Origin: Portulaca oleracea
Taxonomy: Eukaryota; Streptophyta; Magnoliopsida; Caryophyllales; Portulacaceae
Assembly: GCA_029582165.1 (NCBI GenBank)
Contig: CM055879.1
Coordinates: 40,553,713-40,617,712 of the forward strand
Direction: 5' to 3'
Length of the DNA: 64,000 bases
The notes beneath the pieces were generated by a model. The model made no database searches. It was given only the letters and a program-made list of their open reading frames with translations, and was not told where the DNA came from. Positions 35,691-47,174 of the stretch are shown here, in pieces. Made by a program: the position numbers and the translations under genes. Numbering within the stretch: the stretch's first letter is position 1; each line of letters starts with the position of its first letter.

Positions 35691-38472
35691 GGTGGGCCGA
35701 AAGATGATTTTTTTTAGCCCCCTAGTTTAGTGGAAGTTCAACTTAGCTTTTGCTAAACTAGGGATCATTTGATAGGCTGTCGTAGGGACTTGTCTCTTTT
35801 TTTTTTTTGAATTTTATGTTGGATTTTCAGGAAGACTCCCTTAGGACTGGCGGCAATATGCGGAAGCCAATAAAGGTGGTGGAGCATTTTGCAGAAGACA
35901 ACTGGGCGCTTACACTTTTGGAAGAGTCAGGATTCGACCTCTTCTGGAAATGTGTTAAGGCCTGGGAACCTTGCACACCACGGGTAATGGGGCGTGCGCT
36001 TGCGGAGAGATTCTGGGATTCTACAAACACCTTCCACCTCCCGGTAGGAGAAATGACCATAACTCCTGTCGATTTCGTGATGATTACCGGACTACGCTGG
36101 GGTGGTCAAGACGTAGAATTCGACCACTGTGCTGCACTGTGATGGAACTATTAGAGCCTGCTCGAGCGCTACCGATTTGGTCGAAAGATGAAACTCTCTT
36201 ATGGTTCCTTCGAAGCTGTCATCACTTCTGCTGACTTTACTCATATGGATGAGTTTCAGCGTCGCTTTATTTTCTTGGCATACTTCATCTCTGCCACAAT
36301 GTTTGCCAATCGAGGTGATGACGTCTATCTGACCTGGATGAAGAATCTCCTCGACCTAGAGCAAGTCATTCACCGGAACTGGGCCAAAGCTGCTTGTGCC
36401 AACTTCATTCGCTGGCTTCGCGTTGGTGTACGGCCTGGTACTGAAGTGGACCCGTTCTTCATGCCAGAGAGTCCGCAGGAGATGAGCGGCCCGAGCATGT
36501 GGAAGGTGCTCGAGGTAATCTTCGAGACGCTTCTCTTTTACATGCTTTTCACTCTTTTCCTATATCATGAGCCTTGGTATTGATGTATTTGCAGGTATGG
36601 GGGTACGAGTATATTAAGGGATTCGCCATCCCTACCCGACATGCTCAGACAGTACCAGCAGCGGAACGATGGCACAAGAATTACCTCGAGCGGAAAAAGA
36701 AGCCATTCGGGAGCTTGGATGAGCTGCGCCGCATCCTGGATCATCTTGATGAGGTACATCTTTCATGTGATTTTTCTTGAATTTCTTTAGGGCTCATGTT
36801 TCCTTTACTTATGCAGGATGACGTCAATTGGAATGCCTGGGTTGGCTTCAATGTTCCACAAGATTTTGTCCCTTCACGAAATGCGGCGCATAGGGATAGT
36901 ACCCTGCGTTTGGTGATCGAGAGCCCGTCCGGTTGGGTCTGGAGCCTTGGTGAGAGGTTTACGAGGCAAACCCTGGGTCATGAAAGGTGGATAATACCAT
37001 CAGACCCTCCTGAGACCATGAACGATCCGCGCGCCTTGCATGCCGAGGCATTTGTAGCAGCCAAGACGGGTTCTTGGTATACTAACCACGCATCGATGGC
37101 GTCACCCGACCAATCCTGGGAGGAATGGGAGCAATATCGGGACCGCCTGGCCTTCAGAAAGGTGGGGAAGAAGACCTCCATTTATTCTTTTCATATCCCT
37201 TCTATGACTGCCTAACATGACCAATTCTTTGTTTGTTGCAGTTGGGGCCCTATTGCAAGGATGACGAGAAGAGCCAAAGTAGCTCTAGGGACACAGTTTG
37301 TGGCTACCCGAGGGCGACCAGCGAGGACATCAAGCCAGAATTAGAGAAGATCATGGGAAAGCCGGTAGGTGATCCCCTTTTTTGTTTAGTTGCAGTTTGC
37401 TCAAACTTTGACTGATTTTCCTCATTCTGTGCAGTGGCGATGGAAGCAAGCGAAGGGCTTTCTCAAGAATTATTTCACGCTTAAATGGGCTCGCGAGAAA
37501 GACCTTGCAGGTTCTGTGGTCGGGGACGCGGACGTGGATGACGAGGTACAGTCTCACCCTGTGGATCCTCCTCGCCGTTCGGATGCGCAGGTGCCTCGTG
37601 GCCGGTCGGAGCGGATTGACCCTCCTCGACATTCTTCCTTTATGGCCGACGCGAGGCGGTCTTATGGGGGTGATGGTGCTCTCCGAAGGCACGGAGAGAG
37701 GAGTAGGCGGAGCACGGGTACACCAGCGCACGATGATCGCGGGAAGGGTATCTTGTTTGAAGATAGTCATTCGACCAGTTCTCGCTGTGGAGATACGGAT
37801 TTTGGCCACGACTTTCAGCAGTCTGTGGAGAACAGTATATCATCCATGTCTTTAGGTGGGCGCGGACACCAGGCAGGGTCTCATGATCATGAGAATTCTC
37901 GCCGGAGCCGCGGCTCTCGGCGTGGCACTCCTAGCTTTATGGTGGAGACGTGCTCCGAGTCTAGCGCTGTCGGTGGAGCTGCGAGTGGCGAGCAGGAAGG
38001 CATTTCACTGTATTTGGGTACTCCTCCAGAATCTCATCATTCGGGGCGCCAACCTTCTCACCCGCCTCGGTACCCTATGGAATGCCCGAGCACGCTCGCA
38101 CTGCGCGTGGATTTGGGTTTTGGCACTTCCTTTGGGGGCCGATCCTACCGTGGTGCCGTCGATTCGGGTGCATCTGGGTATAACCGTACCCTCGTAGATG
38201 ACGCCTCATCAGTGCTTCCGTCTCAACCAGTTGTTCCCGTTACTCCTTCGCAAGGGGGTTTGGAGCAGCCTCGATTGTCTGGATGGGGAACGCAAACCCA
38301 GGAATGGTCGGGGTGGCCCGTCCCAAAGCCTGTAGTAAGAACCTCTTGGCCTGCTCCACAGGGGTGGCCTGGAGGTAACCAAGAGTGGCAAGTTCCCGAA
38401 CATTCTTGGCTTAACGCGGGTGATACCGAAGTGTTGCACCTGTCCCGGCCAGCGGTGATACAGAGGTGGTAG
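34762..38472 (+). pseudogene. Antisense plant mobile domain (PMD) gene with introns
   Basis: Six exons on the strand opposite to gag-pol: 34762-34863, 35831-36514, 36595-36753, 36817-37161, 37242-37364, 37435-38472. All junctions are GT-AG and in phase 0, totalling 2451 nt (817 codons). The N-terminal part (about residues 50-420) is the aminotransferase-like plant mobile domain: LLEESGFDLFW, ALAERFW, TFHLPVGEMTITPVDFVMITGL, and YLTWMKNLLDLEQV further on. The C-terminal 300 residues are Ser/Gly/Arg-rich and probably disordered. PMD occurs in MAIN/MAIL-type nuclear proteins and in transposons. Two in-frame stops (TGA 36140-36142, TAG 36152-36154) lie in exon 2. A 14-codon frame at 34704 looks like the original N terminus, separated by a frameshift. 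All other exons are open. Confidence 0.82.
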
Positions 38473-40213
38473 ACTCCTCCTACTACCAATGGGACACTTA
38501 CTTCGGAGCTGGCGGAAGCGGAGCCCATGGAGCTGATAACGCTAGTGGCGGTGGCGACACAGAGGTCTGGCGTGATGACGACTGAGAATGATGCGTCTGC
38601 AGGATTCTTATGCTATGCTGTATACGACTCTTTGCTGTGTACTTAGGACAATGCTATGCGATGATGTACTAAATGCATTTTTCTATACTTATGTACTAGT
38701 GCAGACTGTTGATGCAATGCTCATGTAATGATGGTGTTATGCAATGCAATCATGACTTTCTATATATTGCTGAAAACAATCCGGGATAAAGGATTTTCGA
38801 TCAACACAAAGTCGAACTAACAAGCAAGCACAAAGACTAATCTGGACTAAATCAAAACTCAGTTCGAAAGAGAAAGGAAGAAGTTTTCGAATCTTAAGGG
38901 AGAGAACAAGTAACTCAGATGCATAAGTCCACCAACAGTTCGAAGAATAATGCAAATATGCGCGGTTGGTTATGGACGTAAGCTAGTCAGAAAGAGCGAA
39001 CCTCACACAGGAAGGAATGAACACTCAAACACTCAATTTTGAATATGTATGTGAGTTTCTCTCATACTCAAACCAATAGAAGCAAACTACCATAAGCTTG
39101 GTAAGAACCTCGCTCTCCACTACTGGTATGCAATGCACAAGTGACAATCAGAAGGACTTTTTCGGGTTGTAATGGGGCTTAGGCTAGGGTAAGGAGCGGT
39201 AAAATTTGGGAATGAGGAGTTAAAAGCCATGTTTGGATTGATTTTCAATGGAATCCTCTAAACTCTTTTCCTCACTGTATGCAAAGCGTTTCACCTTCCA
39301 TCCTAAAACATCTCAACCGAGTATGACCAAGTCAAAAAGTTTTCTGAACTTTAAATTGCGTCTCCCCAATCGCCCCCTTTTTTTATTTTTGATTTTTTTT
39401 TTTATTTGATTTTTTGGGTAGGTGATTGGGGAGAAGAAATCTCTATTATAACTTTGACTTTCGAACAGCATAACCAGATTTGCTCAAGATATGGGACTTT
39501 CAGATTCTCCCAGACTTCATATTTTGCTTCACACCAAAACCAATTTGTTTCGTCCCAAAAATGACAGACTTTTACCAAGCAAGGCAAAGGGATACTGGAT
39601 ATCATAGGCTAAGGCTTGTACTGTCAGGGTTCAAACAGGAAAAAAGGGACAAGCAAGGGCTAGGCGGGGCAAAAAAAAAACGGTAAATACAATGTAGGGA
39701 AGGCTATTTGGCTATGTGGCTTAGAAAGAAAATCGAATGCCTCAATCACTTTGTCACGGTGTGCAAAGCAAACATGTAGTCTCAAGCAAGATGCAAAACA
39801 AGTTCTAGAGATGCGACTAATGGGTGAGTCACTCAGGGGATTATGGAATTGATGAAAATGTTCAATTCAAAAATTTAGGCAATGTGGGCTTACGGGATGG
39901 GGCTCAACCAACTAAACTTAGCCCAAAGATTTGCGGCACGCACATTTATACCTTCTAAGATAGTCAAAGCAGTCAGATACGTCTTCTATTACTGGTCTCA
40001 AAATCAGAAGGTTTGAAGAAAAGGTTTCAAAAACTTTTGAGATCTCATCCAGATTTTTCTAAGTGAAGCAAGTTGAGCTGGGGAAAAAAGTCAATTTTTA
40101 GAAAAAGGTCAAGGAAAAATTTTTTCATTTTTCTTTTTTACTTTTTTATTTTCTTTTCTTATTTTTTTATTCTTTTTTTTTTTAACCTTATGACTAAAAC
40201 TGATATGATGCTC
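38473..40213. other. Non-coding spacer inside the retrotransposon
   Basis: Between the two antisense genes. It contains T-rich runs and ATGCAATGCAAT words near 38710-38750 that are related to the 37-bp repeat further on. No coding region. Confidence 0.6.
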
Positions 40214-40319
40214 ATGCAATGCAACATGCGACCTACATGACGGGAGACTTATGCAATGCAATATGCGACTAACATGATGGGAGACTTATGCAATGCAATA
40301 TGCGACTAACATGGTGGGA
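40214..40319. repeat. 37-bp tandem repeat, about 2.8 copies
   Basis: ATGCGACTAACATGATGGGA + GACTTATGCAATGCAAT starts at 40225, 40262 and 40299. Confidence 0.85.
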
Positions 40320-40591
40320 ATGAGATCATCCCCACTTCCCCAAACGAAAAAAATGATAAAAAGAAAAAACGAAACATTAAGTATTATAAGTAAATTCGAA
40401 CTACAGTTTCAGGGCTAGCGAAGACACATAGTTATCTCGCGGACCCGCATTATGACCCAAAATAGAGCTAAAGAAGCTTCTTGATCGAATCAAAAGACTA
40501 AGCAATTCGTCTGACAATTAAGCCCAAATGGAGTCCCATTTGGCCCAGAACCCGTCTGACATTTAGCCCAATTGGAGTCCCACTTGGGCCA

Positions 40592-40777
40592 GGAACCCGT
40601 CTGGGTTGTTTGCGGCCTGGCTTGGGCAGCCGACATATTTTGAATAGAAACCCAGAAACCCGTCTGGGTTGCTCGCTATTTGGGCTTGTGTAATCGACAG
40701 TTCATCTCCTACGCGGATTCGGATGACCGACGTTCTGTTTCCGACTTAGGCTCGGCTTGGACAAACCCGTCTGGGTT
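40592..40777 (+). repeat. GAACCC-GTCT-GGGTT palindromes upstream of the second antisense promoter
   Basis: Copies at 40592-40607, 40655-40670 and 40762-40777, all with the GTCT loop on the plus strand. The last ends 6 bp before the TATA box. A partial copy is near 40551 and a variant at about 40846. Confidence 0.8.
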
Positions 40778-40783
40778 CTCTAC

Positions 40784-40791
40784 TATAAATA
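40784..40791 (+). promoter_or_regulatory. TATA box of the second antisense gene
   Basis: TATAAATA about 190 bp upstream of the ATG at 40981, followed by a C/A-rich leader. Confidence 0.65.
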
Positions 40792-40980
40792 CATCCTTCC
40801 CCCAACACATACCATCACACACCTCAAAGCCTCTTCACTAGAAAGACGAACCCGTCCAAGTTCCTGCTACAGACCGCAAACCCACTGCTATTTTTACCCG
40901 TCAGAAAAACAAACAAGAACCCGCCCTCTTCAGTGCGCCACGCAACCAACTCGCCGGATTAAAATCATTCTTCCGGCCTT

Positions 40981-42411
40981 ATGGCTTTCGAAAAGAAGTT
41001 AGCTACTTGGATGAGTACCTTGTCTAAAGAAGAAAAGAGGGAACTGGGGAGGTATAAGCTGACATCTCTGCTTAGCTTGAGGCAAGTGAAGATAGATTGG
41101 GATTTCCTGCGCGCTGCTGAAACCTTCTGGGATAAGGAATTCCATGTGTTTAGATTCAACATGCAGGAATTGGTTCCTCTTCCTGAAGAATGGTCTTCTA
41201 TCCTTGGGACGAATCATTATGCTCCATCAGTAGTGCCTCCATTGGCTACTGATGTGAGGAAGGAATATAAAGAGCTGCTATGCCTCCCCTCTAGGGTAAT
41301 GGGTAGTGCGATAATAGGGGATAAGGTGCACTTTCAAACCATAGTGGAATACTTCCAAGCCCCCGAGACTTTGGAGTACGGGCCCGTGATACGTGTGAGG
41401 GCCTTGGTATTATGCCTGCTGGGAGAGTTCTGCTTCTACCATGGTGGCCGAAGGACGGGTCCCGCGAATCTGATCTATGTGGTTGAGGATATGGCTCGCG
41501 GTTACAATCCAGTACTGGTGATCTTGGGGGAAACGCTGATGTGCCTTGATGATTCTGACCCGGAGCATGATTTCCGCGGTAGCCCCCTGATTTTGCAGGT
41601 AAATCGTGCTCTTTTTTTTTTTTCACTACATAACTTATTTTGTGGCGCAGGTTTGGTTAATGGAGCACCTTGGCCTGGTCGAAAAGGCGGAATCGGCGAC
41701 AGCGTTGGCGAACTTCTGTCAGCGCAAGAGGAAGTATCCCGGCGCCGATCGCCATCGAATGGGTCGATCTTTGAAGAAACTCAAGAGATCACGATGCGAT
41801 GGTGGATTGAAAACTGGCACATTCCAGAGTACATCACTTGTGATCAAAGAAACCCCTACGTGTGCGTCGCAAGCCTGACACACTTGACATTCTACTTCCC
41901 AGAGCGGGGCATGAGACAAATGGGGTTGAGGCAACGTATTCCTGACAAGACTCATGATGCCCCAAAGTTAATCCATCTCAAGAAGAGTGTCGTAGAATCT
42001 TGGCTGAAATATTGGGAGAAACGGCCCACTGTTCGTGCTCCCTCGAAAGCGCGTGTGTCTGAAACGACTGTTCCTGGCTATCAAGATTGGCTGACGGCCG
42101 TGGTGGTAACAAGAAGATCCGAGGAAACTAGACAGAATCTGAAAGCTGCTGCGACAGATGGGCTGGGCCCTAAGGCTGATGTATTGCAGCGCTTGGGTCC
42201 CAGGATCACTGTGAAAGATCGATTGGGCCCTAAAACGGACGTGAAGGACAGGCTTGGCCCGTTACCGAAAAGTACTGAAAAAGGAAAAGCCTTTCAGGAG
42301 AATGAGAAGAAGAGATACCGTCCTAAGGACACTGAGGGAGGGACTAGTGATACCAACGAGACCGGGGTTGGACCAAAGTCTGCTGATAAGAAGAAGATGA
42401 AACAAGCCTGA
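40981..42411 (+). CDS. Antisense retroelement-associated protein of unknown function
   Basis: An open frame of 476 codons on the strand opposite to gag-pol, running convergently to the integrase, whose stop is 345 bp away. The N-terminal 240 residues contain FHVFRFNMQELVPLPEEWSSILG, then FYHGGRR and Arg/Leu-rich helices. This resembles a plant domain found in retroelement-linked proteins (DUF7745-like, from memory). The C terminus has a short repeat, RLGPKTDVKD and variants three to four times, then a basic end. The frame runs through a 52-bp segment (41599-41650) bounded by CAG|GTAAAT and GCGCAG|G. The better-looking continuation, beginning VWLMEHL, is in another frame (41651 to about 41770) before the first frame becomes sensible again (RWWIENW). 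So either a very short intron plus a frameshift, or two indels, has damaged it. Function unknown. Confidence 0.65.
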   Translation: MAFEKKLATWMSTLSKEEKRELGRYKLTSLLSLRQVKIDWDFLRAAETFWDKEFHVFRFNMQELVPLPEEWSSILGTNHYAPSVVPPLATDVRKEYKELLCLPSRVMGSAIIGDKVHFQTIVEYFQAPETLEYGPVIRVRALVLCLLGEFCFYHGGRRTGPANLIYVVEDMARGYNPVLVILGETLMCLDDSDPEHDFRGSPLILQVNRALFFFSLHNLFCGAGLVNGAPWPGRKGGIGDSVGELLSAQEEVSRRRSPSNGSIFEETQEITMRWWIENWHIPEYITCDQRNPYVCVASLTHLTFYFPERGMRQMGLRQRIPDKTHDAPKLIHLKKSVVESWLKYWEKRPTVRAPSKARVSETTVPGYQDWLTAVVVTRRSEETRQNLKAAATDGLGPKADVLQRLGPRITVKDRLGPKTDVKDRLGPLPKSTEKGKAFQENEKKRYRPKDTEGGTSDTNETGVGPKSADKKKMKQA

Positions 42412-42755
42412 AACTGTGTGTCAATTTAATCTTTTTTTTTTTTTTTTTGAAAATATTTTAGCTGAACCTTTATTGGTTACAATTAGGGTGATTGCAACAT
42501 TATTCAAAAGACCAAGTATTGTAATGAATTTCTCCTTTATAAATAATAGCAGTCATTAATACAACGAGGTCTTCCCTTTGCACAATTTACAAAATTAGAG
42601 CCAATACACAGCCCGAATCTGTTTGAGGCGTGGCTTCCTTCAACCTGTAACCTAAAAAACCGTCCGGGTTACATGAGGCCCATCATGAAGCTTGAATCCG
42701 CCTTAGTATGGCCAAGTGTCTAGAAATCCTCCTTCTAGTTGCTTGGCCGATTCAA

Positions 42756-43817
42756 TTATGCGTAAAACTTCTTCAACTGGTCTAGGTTGGTGGGCTGTAT
42801 CAATTCTTCTCCTTCTATGGTGACTAAACGAGCTGCTCCCCCCGGTAGAACTTGTTTAATGACATAAGGTCCTTTCCAATTTGGCGCAAATTTACCCCTT
42901 GGATCCTGAATGGGTGCCCTCATTTCCTTAAGCACTAAATCTCCTTCTTGAAGAACCCGATCCTTAACCTTCCTGTTAAAAGCCCTAGCCATGCGAGCCT
43001 GATACAAGTGCACATTGTGTAAGGCCCTGAGCCTTCTTTCGTCAATAAGCGTCAACTCTTCGTATCTGGCCCTAGCCCATTCTGCTTCTGGTAGTTGACT
43101 TTCAGCAAGTATGCGGAGTGATGGTATGGCGAGCTCAACTGGAAGTACCGCTTCCATTCCGTAAACCAAGGCAAAAGGGCTTGCTCCCGTTCCTGTTCGA
43201 ATTGAAGTCCTATATCCCCATAAGGCGAAAGGAAGCTTATCAGGCCAATCCTTGTATGTTACTGCCATTTTCTTAATGATCCCTGCGAGAGTTTTGTTGG
43301 TCGCCTCTACCGCTCCATTAGTTTGGGGCCTGTAGGGCGAGGACTTGTGATGCTTGATCTTGTACTTAGCCAACAATACTTCAACCTCCTTCCTGAAATG
43401 GCTCCCGTTATCACTGATGATCTCGTGTGGCACCCCGTATCTACAAATGATATTGTTTAGGATGAATTTAGCTACATGCTTCGAGGTGAGTTTTGCATAG
43501 GAGGCAGCTTCTACCCACTTGGTAAAGTAATCAACAGCTACCAATACATATTCATGTCCTCCAGTGCCTGTTGGATGTATCTTCCCAATGATGTCTATAC
43601 CCCAGACTGAGAATGGCCAAGGGGATGTTAATGTGGTGAGATAGGAAGATGGCTGATGCTGTAGATTGGCGTATTCTTGACACTTGGCACATTTCCTAAC
43701 GAAGTTGAGACAGTCGGCCTCCATGGTTGACCAGAAATAGCCTGCTCTTTGAATCTTTTTTGCTAACATTCTGCCATTCATGTGTGGTCCGCACTCTCCT
43801 CCATGTATGGAGGTCAT
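42756..43817 (-). CDS. Integrase domain of the Tat element
   Basis: 353-codon open segment of pol. It has the zinc-binding HHCC module (His at start, CVK-like C..C pair: RKCAKCQ), then the DDE core: Asp in WGIDIIG, Asp in IISDNGSHF, Glu in GAVEATNKTL. A C-terminal GKFAPNWKGPYVI module follows and the segment ends KKFYA. It integrates the cDNA. The frame actually extends upstream of the ATG to about 43915, so the ATG is not a true start: integrase is part of the pol polyprotein. An indel near 43910 separates it from the upstream RNase H frame. The catalytic triad is intact. Confidence 0.9.
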   Translation of the reverse strand: MTSIHGGECGPHMNGRMLAKKIQRAGYFWSTMEADCLNFVRKCAKCQEYANLQHQPSSYLTTLTSPWPFSVWGIDIIGKIHPTGTGGHEYVLVAVDYFTKWVEAASYAKLTSKHVAKFILNNIICRYGVPHEIISDNGSHFRKEVEVLLAKYKIKHHKSSPYRPQTNGAVEATNKTLAGIIKKMAVTYKDWPDKLPFALWGYRTSIRTGTGASPFALVYGMEAVLPVELAIPSLRILAESQLPEAEWARARYEELTLIDERRLRALHNVHLYQARMARAFNRKVKDRVLQEGDLVLKEMRAPIQDPRGKFAPNWKGPYVIKQVLPGGAARLVTIEGEELIQPTNLDQLKKFYA

Positions 43818-44473
43818 TAATTCTTCTGCTGACTTGGTATCAACGCAAAGTAGGTTAATGCCCGTAGCGGTCTTCTTGTAAAGTCGATCGTGAATGATGC
43901 AAGATTGTCGCCATCATTCGACGCTCTTTGCCCTTTAGAATCAGCCTCAGCGGGATAATCTCCTTTTGTCAAGTACGTATAAATATCGAAGAACCATGCA
44001 TTTGAGTCTACGATGGGTTCTTCTATGGAGTACACATAGGCGGGTTGGTCACGCCGCTCTATCGTTATAGGAAATTCGTAAATTCCTACTGGCATAGCTA
44101 TCATGGAGGAGAGTTTAGCTAAGGCGTCTGCCAACTCATTATTATCTCTTGGTAGGTACTTGAATTCAATGTGCTCAAATTGCGTCGCCAAGTCTAACAA
44201 CCGTCGTTGATAAGCCACCAAAGATTCATTTCTGACCTTCCAGGCGTTCTTGGCTTGATTGATGATAAGACTAGAGTCACCAAACACTCTGATGTGCTTT
44301 ACTCCTATGACTAACGCCACTTGTAACCCGATGATGCAGGCTTCATATTCGGCCGCGTTGTTGGTTGCATTGAATTCGAGTTTAACAGAAACGGGATGAT
44401 GCTCTCCTTCAGGTGATATCAAGAGTACCCCTGCGCCACATCCCATTTGGTTAGAAGCACCATCAAAATACAT
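43818..44473 (-). pseudogene. Archaeal-type RNase H domain of pol
   Basis: Open segment with MYFDGASN (Asp), NNAAEYEACI (Glu), VFGDSSLIINQ (Asp) and PRDNNELADALAKL (Asp): the four-carboxylate RNase H site. A second RNase H of this archaeal-like type between the usual RNase H and INT characterises the Tat lineage. It ends by frameshift into the integrase frame, overlapping at TAATG. It is part of the pol polyprotein, not a separate gene. Confidence 0.85.
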
Positions 44474-45676
44474 TTCCCACGTGATCTCGTCCGTATGAAA
44501 GACTTCTTCGTCAGGAACTCAGTTGGTGCTGGGGTTCTCGACAAGGAAAGTCGCCAGAAGTCCGAGATGGCCCTTCCTTTGATAGACTTTTGAGGCACGA
44601 ACTTTGTCGAACTCGATAACATAACTACCCATCGAGCTATGCGATTATTGATTGTGGTTGTTCCATGATGAACTCGACCGGTTGCACTCACGATCACATG
44701 CACCGTGTGTGACAACATATAATGTCGAAGCTTCTTCGTTGCCCAAACCAATGCTAGAGCCATTTTTTCAATGTTGGTGTATCGACTCACAATCACCGAA
44801 CTTCACGAGGTAATAGATGGCGCTCTCCTTTCCTTTTACCTCTTGAGCCAACATAGCCCCCATTGCTGAGTTGGTTACTGTGAGGTAAAGGAGCAGAGGC
44901 TCATCCGTGCACCGCGGCTTGACAGAGGGCATGGGTCAAGTATTCTTTAATTTTGTCAAAGGTCGCTGACATCGATCATCCCATTCCACTTTGCTCCTTT
45001 CTTGAGTTTCTTGAATAGTGGTTCACAAGTCATAGTGAGCTTGGAAATGAATCGATCGATGTATCAGACGACCAAGGAAACCTCGGATTTCCTTCTCTGT
45101 CTTAGGTGGTTTCATCTCTTGTATTGCTTTGATTTTTGATGGGTCCACTTAAATCCCGCGTTGACTGACCACGAAACCTAGGAGCTTGCCTGATGTAACC
45201 CCAAATGCACATTTTCGGGGATTGAGCCTCATGTTGTATTTCCTCAATCGAAGGAAGAACTTGCGAAGATTGGGGAGATGCTCTTCCCTGGTTTTGGACT
45301 TGACGATCATATCATCCACATATACCTCCACTTCTTTGTGCATCATGTCGTGGAGAAGGGTATTCGCAGTGCGCTGATATGTGGCCCCTGCGTTCTTTAG
45401 GCCGAAAGGCATTACCGCAGTAGCAAAGACGCACTACGGAGTGGTGAAGGATGTTTTCTCCATGTCTTCCTCTGCCATTTTGATTTGGTTATACCCTGCG
45501 TAGCCATCCATGAAGGACAGCAGTTCGTGACCGCAAGTGTTGTCTACCAGGACGTCGATATGAGGCAGAGGGAAGTCGCTTTGGATCGCCTTGTTCAAAT
45601 CTCGAAAGTCAACACATACCCTCACTCGCCATCTTTCTAACGGAACAATGTTTGCTACCCACTCGGGGTAGTGCAA
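44474..45676 (-). pseudogene. Reverse transcriptase and first RNase H, interrupted
   Basis: RT segments: YPEWVANIVP..RVCVDFRDLNKA..FPLPHID (finger and palm) at 45434-45676, then MPFGLKNAGATYQ..YVDDMIVKSK (catalytic YVDD) at 45149-45412. An in-frame TAG sits between the two where the family has Trp, and a TAA follows RGI where Glu is usual. Further stops follow towards the remnant of the gypsy-type RNase H (YTNIEKMALALVWA near 44750). No intact RT is possible here. Confidence 0.88.
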
Positions 45677-45992
45677 CGCCGTATAAACTTGGCTTTTAAT
45701 TGTTCCATTACCTCATCTTCGATCTTCTTTGACCAACTGGTTTGATCCTACGAGCCTTTCAGCATCTGGTTTAGCGTCGGATATAATGGAAGGGTATGTT
45801 CACGATATCCTCGAGCACGGGCATGTCCTCATACGACCATGCGAACACGCCCTTAAACTCCTTAAGAAGTCTCAGAAAATCCGCCGCCTTGTCCGTGAGA
45901 GACTTACCTTGAGCTCCCGGGTTGTCCTCTGCTCCTACATTTATGCTTATGGTATCTTCGATCGCTATTTTTCCTCAAACGTATCCATGGCT

Positions 45993-47156
45993 TCATAATT
46001 CATTTTGGTCTTTTAAAGGTTCAAAGATATTTATTATCGTGATTGCACAACATGAGTAGGCAGAAATGTTCATCTTATTAAATGCAGAAACGGGTACATC
46101 AACAGACTCCGGGTTAACCCCGACCAACTTAGGACTACTAGAACCTAACTCTATGACCTTTGGGACAGACTCTCCTACAGACTCTCCCACAGAAAGCGTA
46201 AATTTATTCTCCTCATCGTCGATCCAGGTGATCTTACGATGGCCGCCGTCTTCTCCGATCAACAGACTTGGGTCAAAGCTCGGGCTGGAAAGTGCAGCGA
46301 TGACTGGGTCGACGACTTCTTCCCTGCGCGCTTCTTGCCCAAAAAGCATTCCAAAGATGCCGCTTCCAGCGAGGTGGGTCCATTCCAAAGGTGGACGGCT
46401 TCTTCTAGATGGAATGAACGTGGCGGTTGAGGTGACGGTGCAGTCGTTGAAGATTTCTAGCCCCGCCACTTGGATACCCTGAGATTTTAGGTAATGTGGT
46501 TCTGGGAAGCCGTAATAAGGGAAATCATCCTCCTCTCTCAAGAACTGTCCATTAAGAGTGCGCGGATATGGCTTGACTTGGTATAGGGTCGGAGGATTGT
46601 CCAATCTTCTCTGTTTAGCCATGGCTAGCTTCATCAACCTCACTTCCTCCTTAGTTGGTTTGTAGCCTAGTCCGAACCTTCCTTTGTTTTTGAACACCTT
46701 GAAATTTGGCGCCAACTTGTTCTTGGGGTTTCGGCCAAGTGGCATCCCCGGAAAATGACCTTGCTTCCTCAATATAGTAAGGATATTAGGGTTTGAGTAG
46801 GGATCGAAGTCAAAGTGAGCTTGATCCTGGCTCAAAGCCGCTACCATCTCAAAGCTGTGTAGCTCTTCGTCAGCTGAGCTATGTTCAACCTCGAGTGTGG
46901 GTTTCTTGGGGTCAAAAACAGCGCTGAGGGGTTTGCTTGAGATCGTGACCACTTGCCCTTGAATAATTAATTTCACTTTCTGGTGTAAGGTAGAGGCGAC
47001 AGCATTGCACTCATGTAACCAAGGCCTTCCCAACAGCATGTTGAAAGAAGCCGGGATGTCCAGAACGACGAATTCAACATTCTTGCTTATATAGTCCATG
47101 GTGATGGGGAGCACAATCGATCCTAGTGACTTGCGAGGGGAGTTATCGTGACGCAA
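45993..47156 (-). pseudogene. Protease C-terminal part and pro-RT linker of the Tat polyprotein
   Basis: Open segment of 387 codons: FVVLDIPASFNMLLGRPWLH (end of the protease fold), VASTLHQKVKLI, a long linker with a G-patch-like GRFGLGYKPT, and YPRTLNGQF..FPYYGFPEP, a block common in Tat/Ogre-type polyproteins. In Ogre elements an intron lies between protease and RT; the stretch 45677-45992 is at the equivalent place. This is not an independent gene. Confidence 0.75.
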
Positions 47157-47174
47157 ATGAACAAAGATTTTGTG

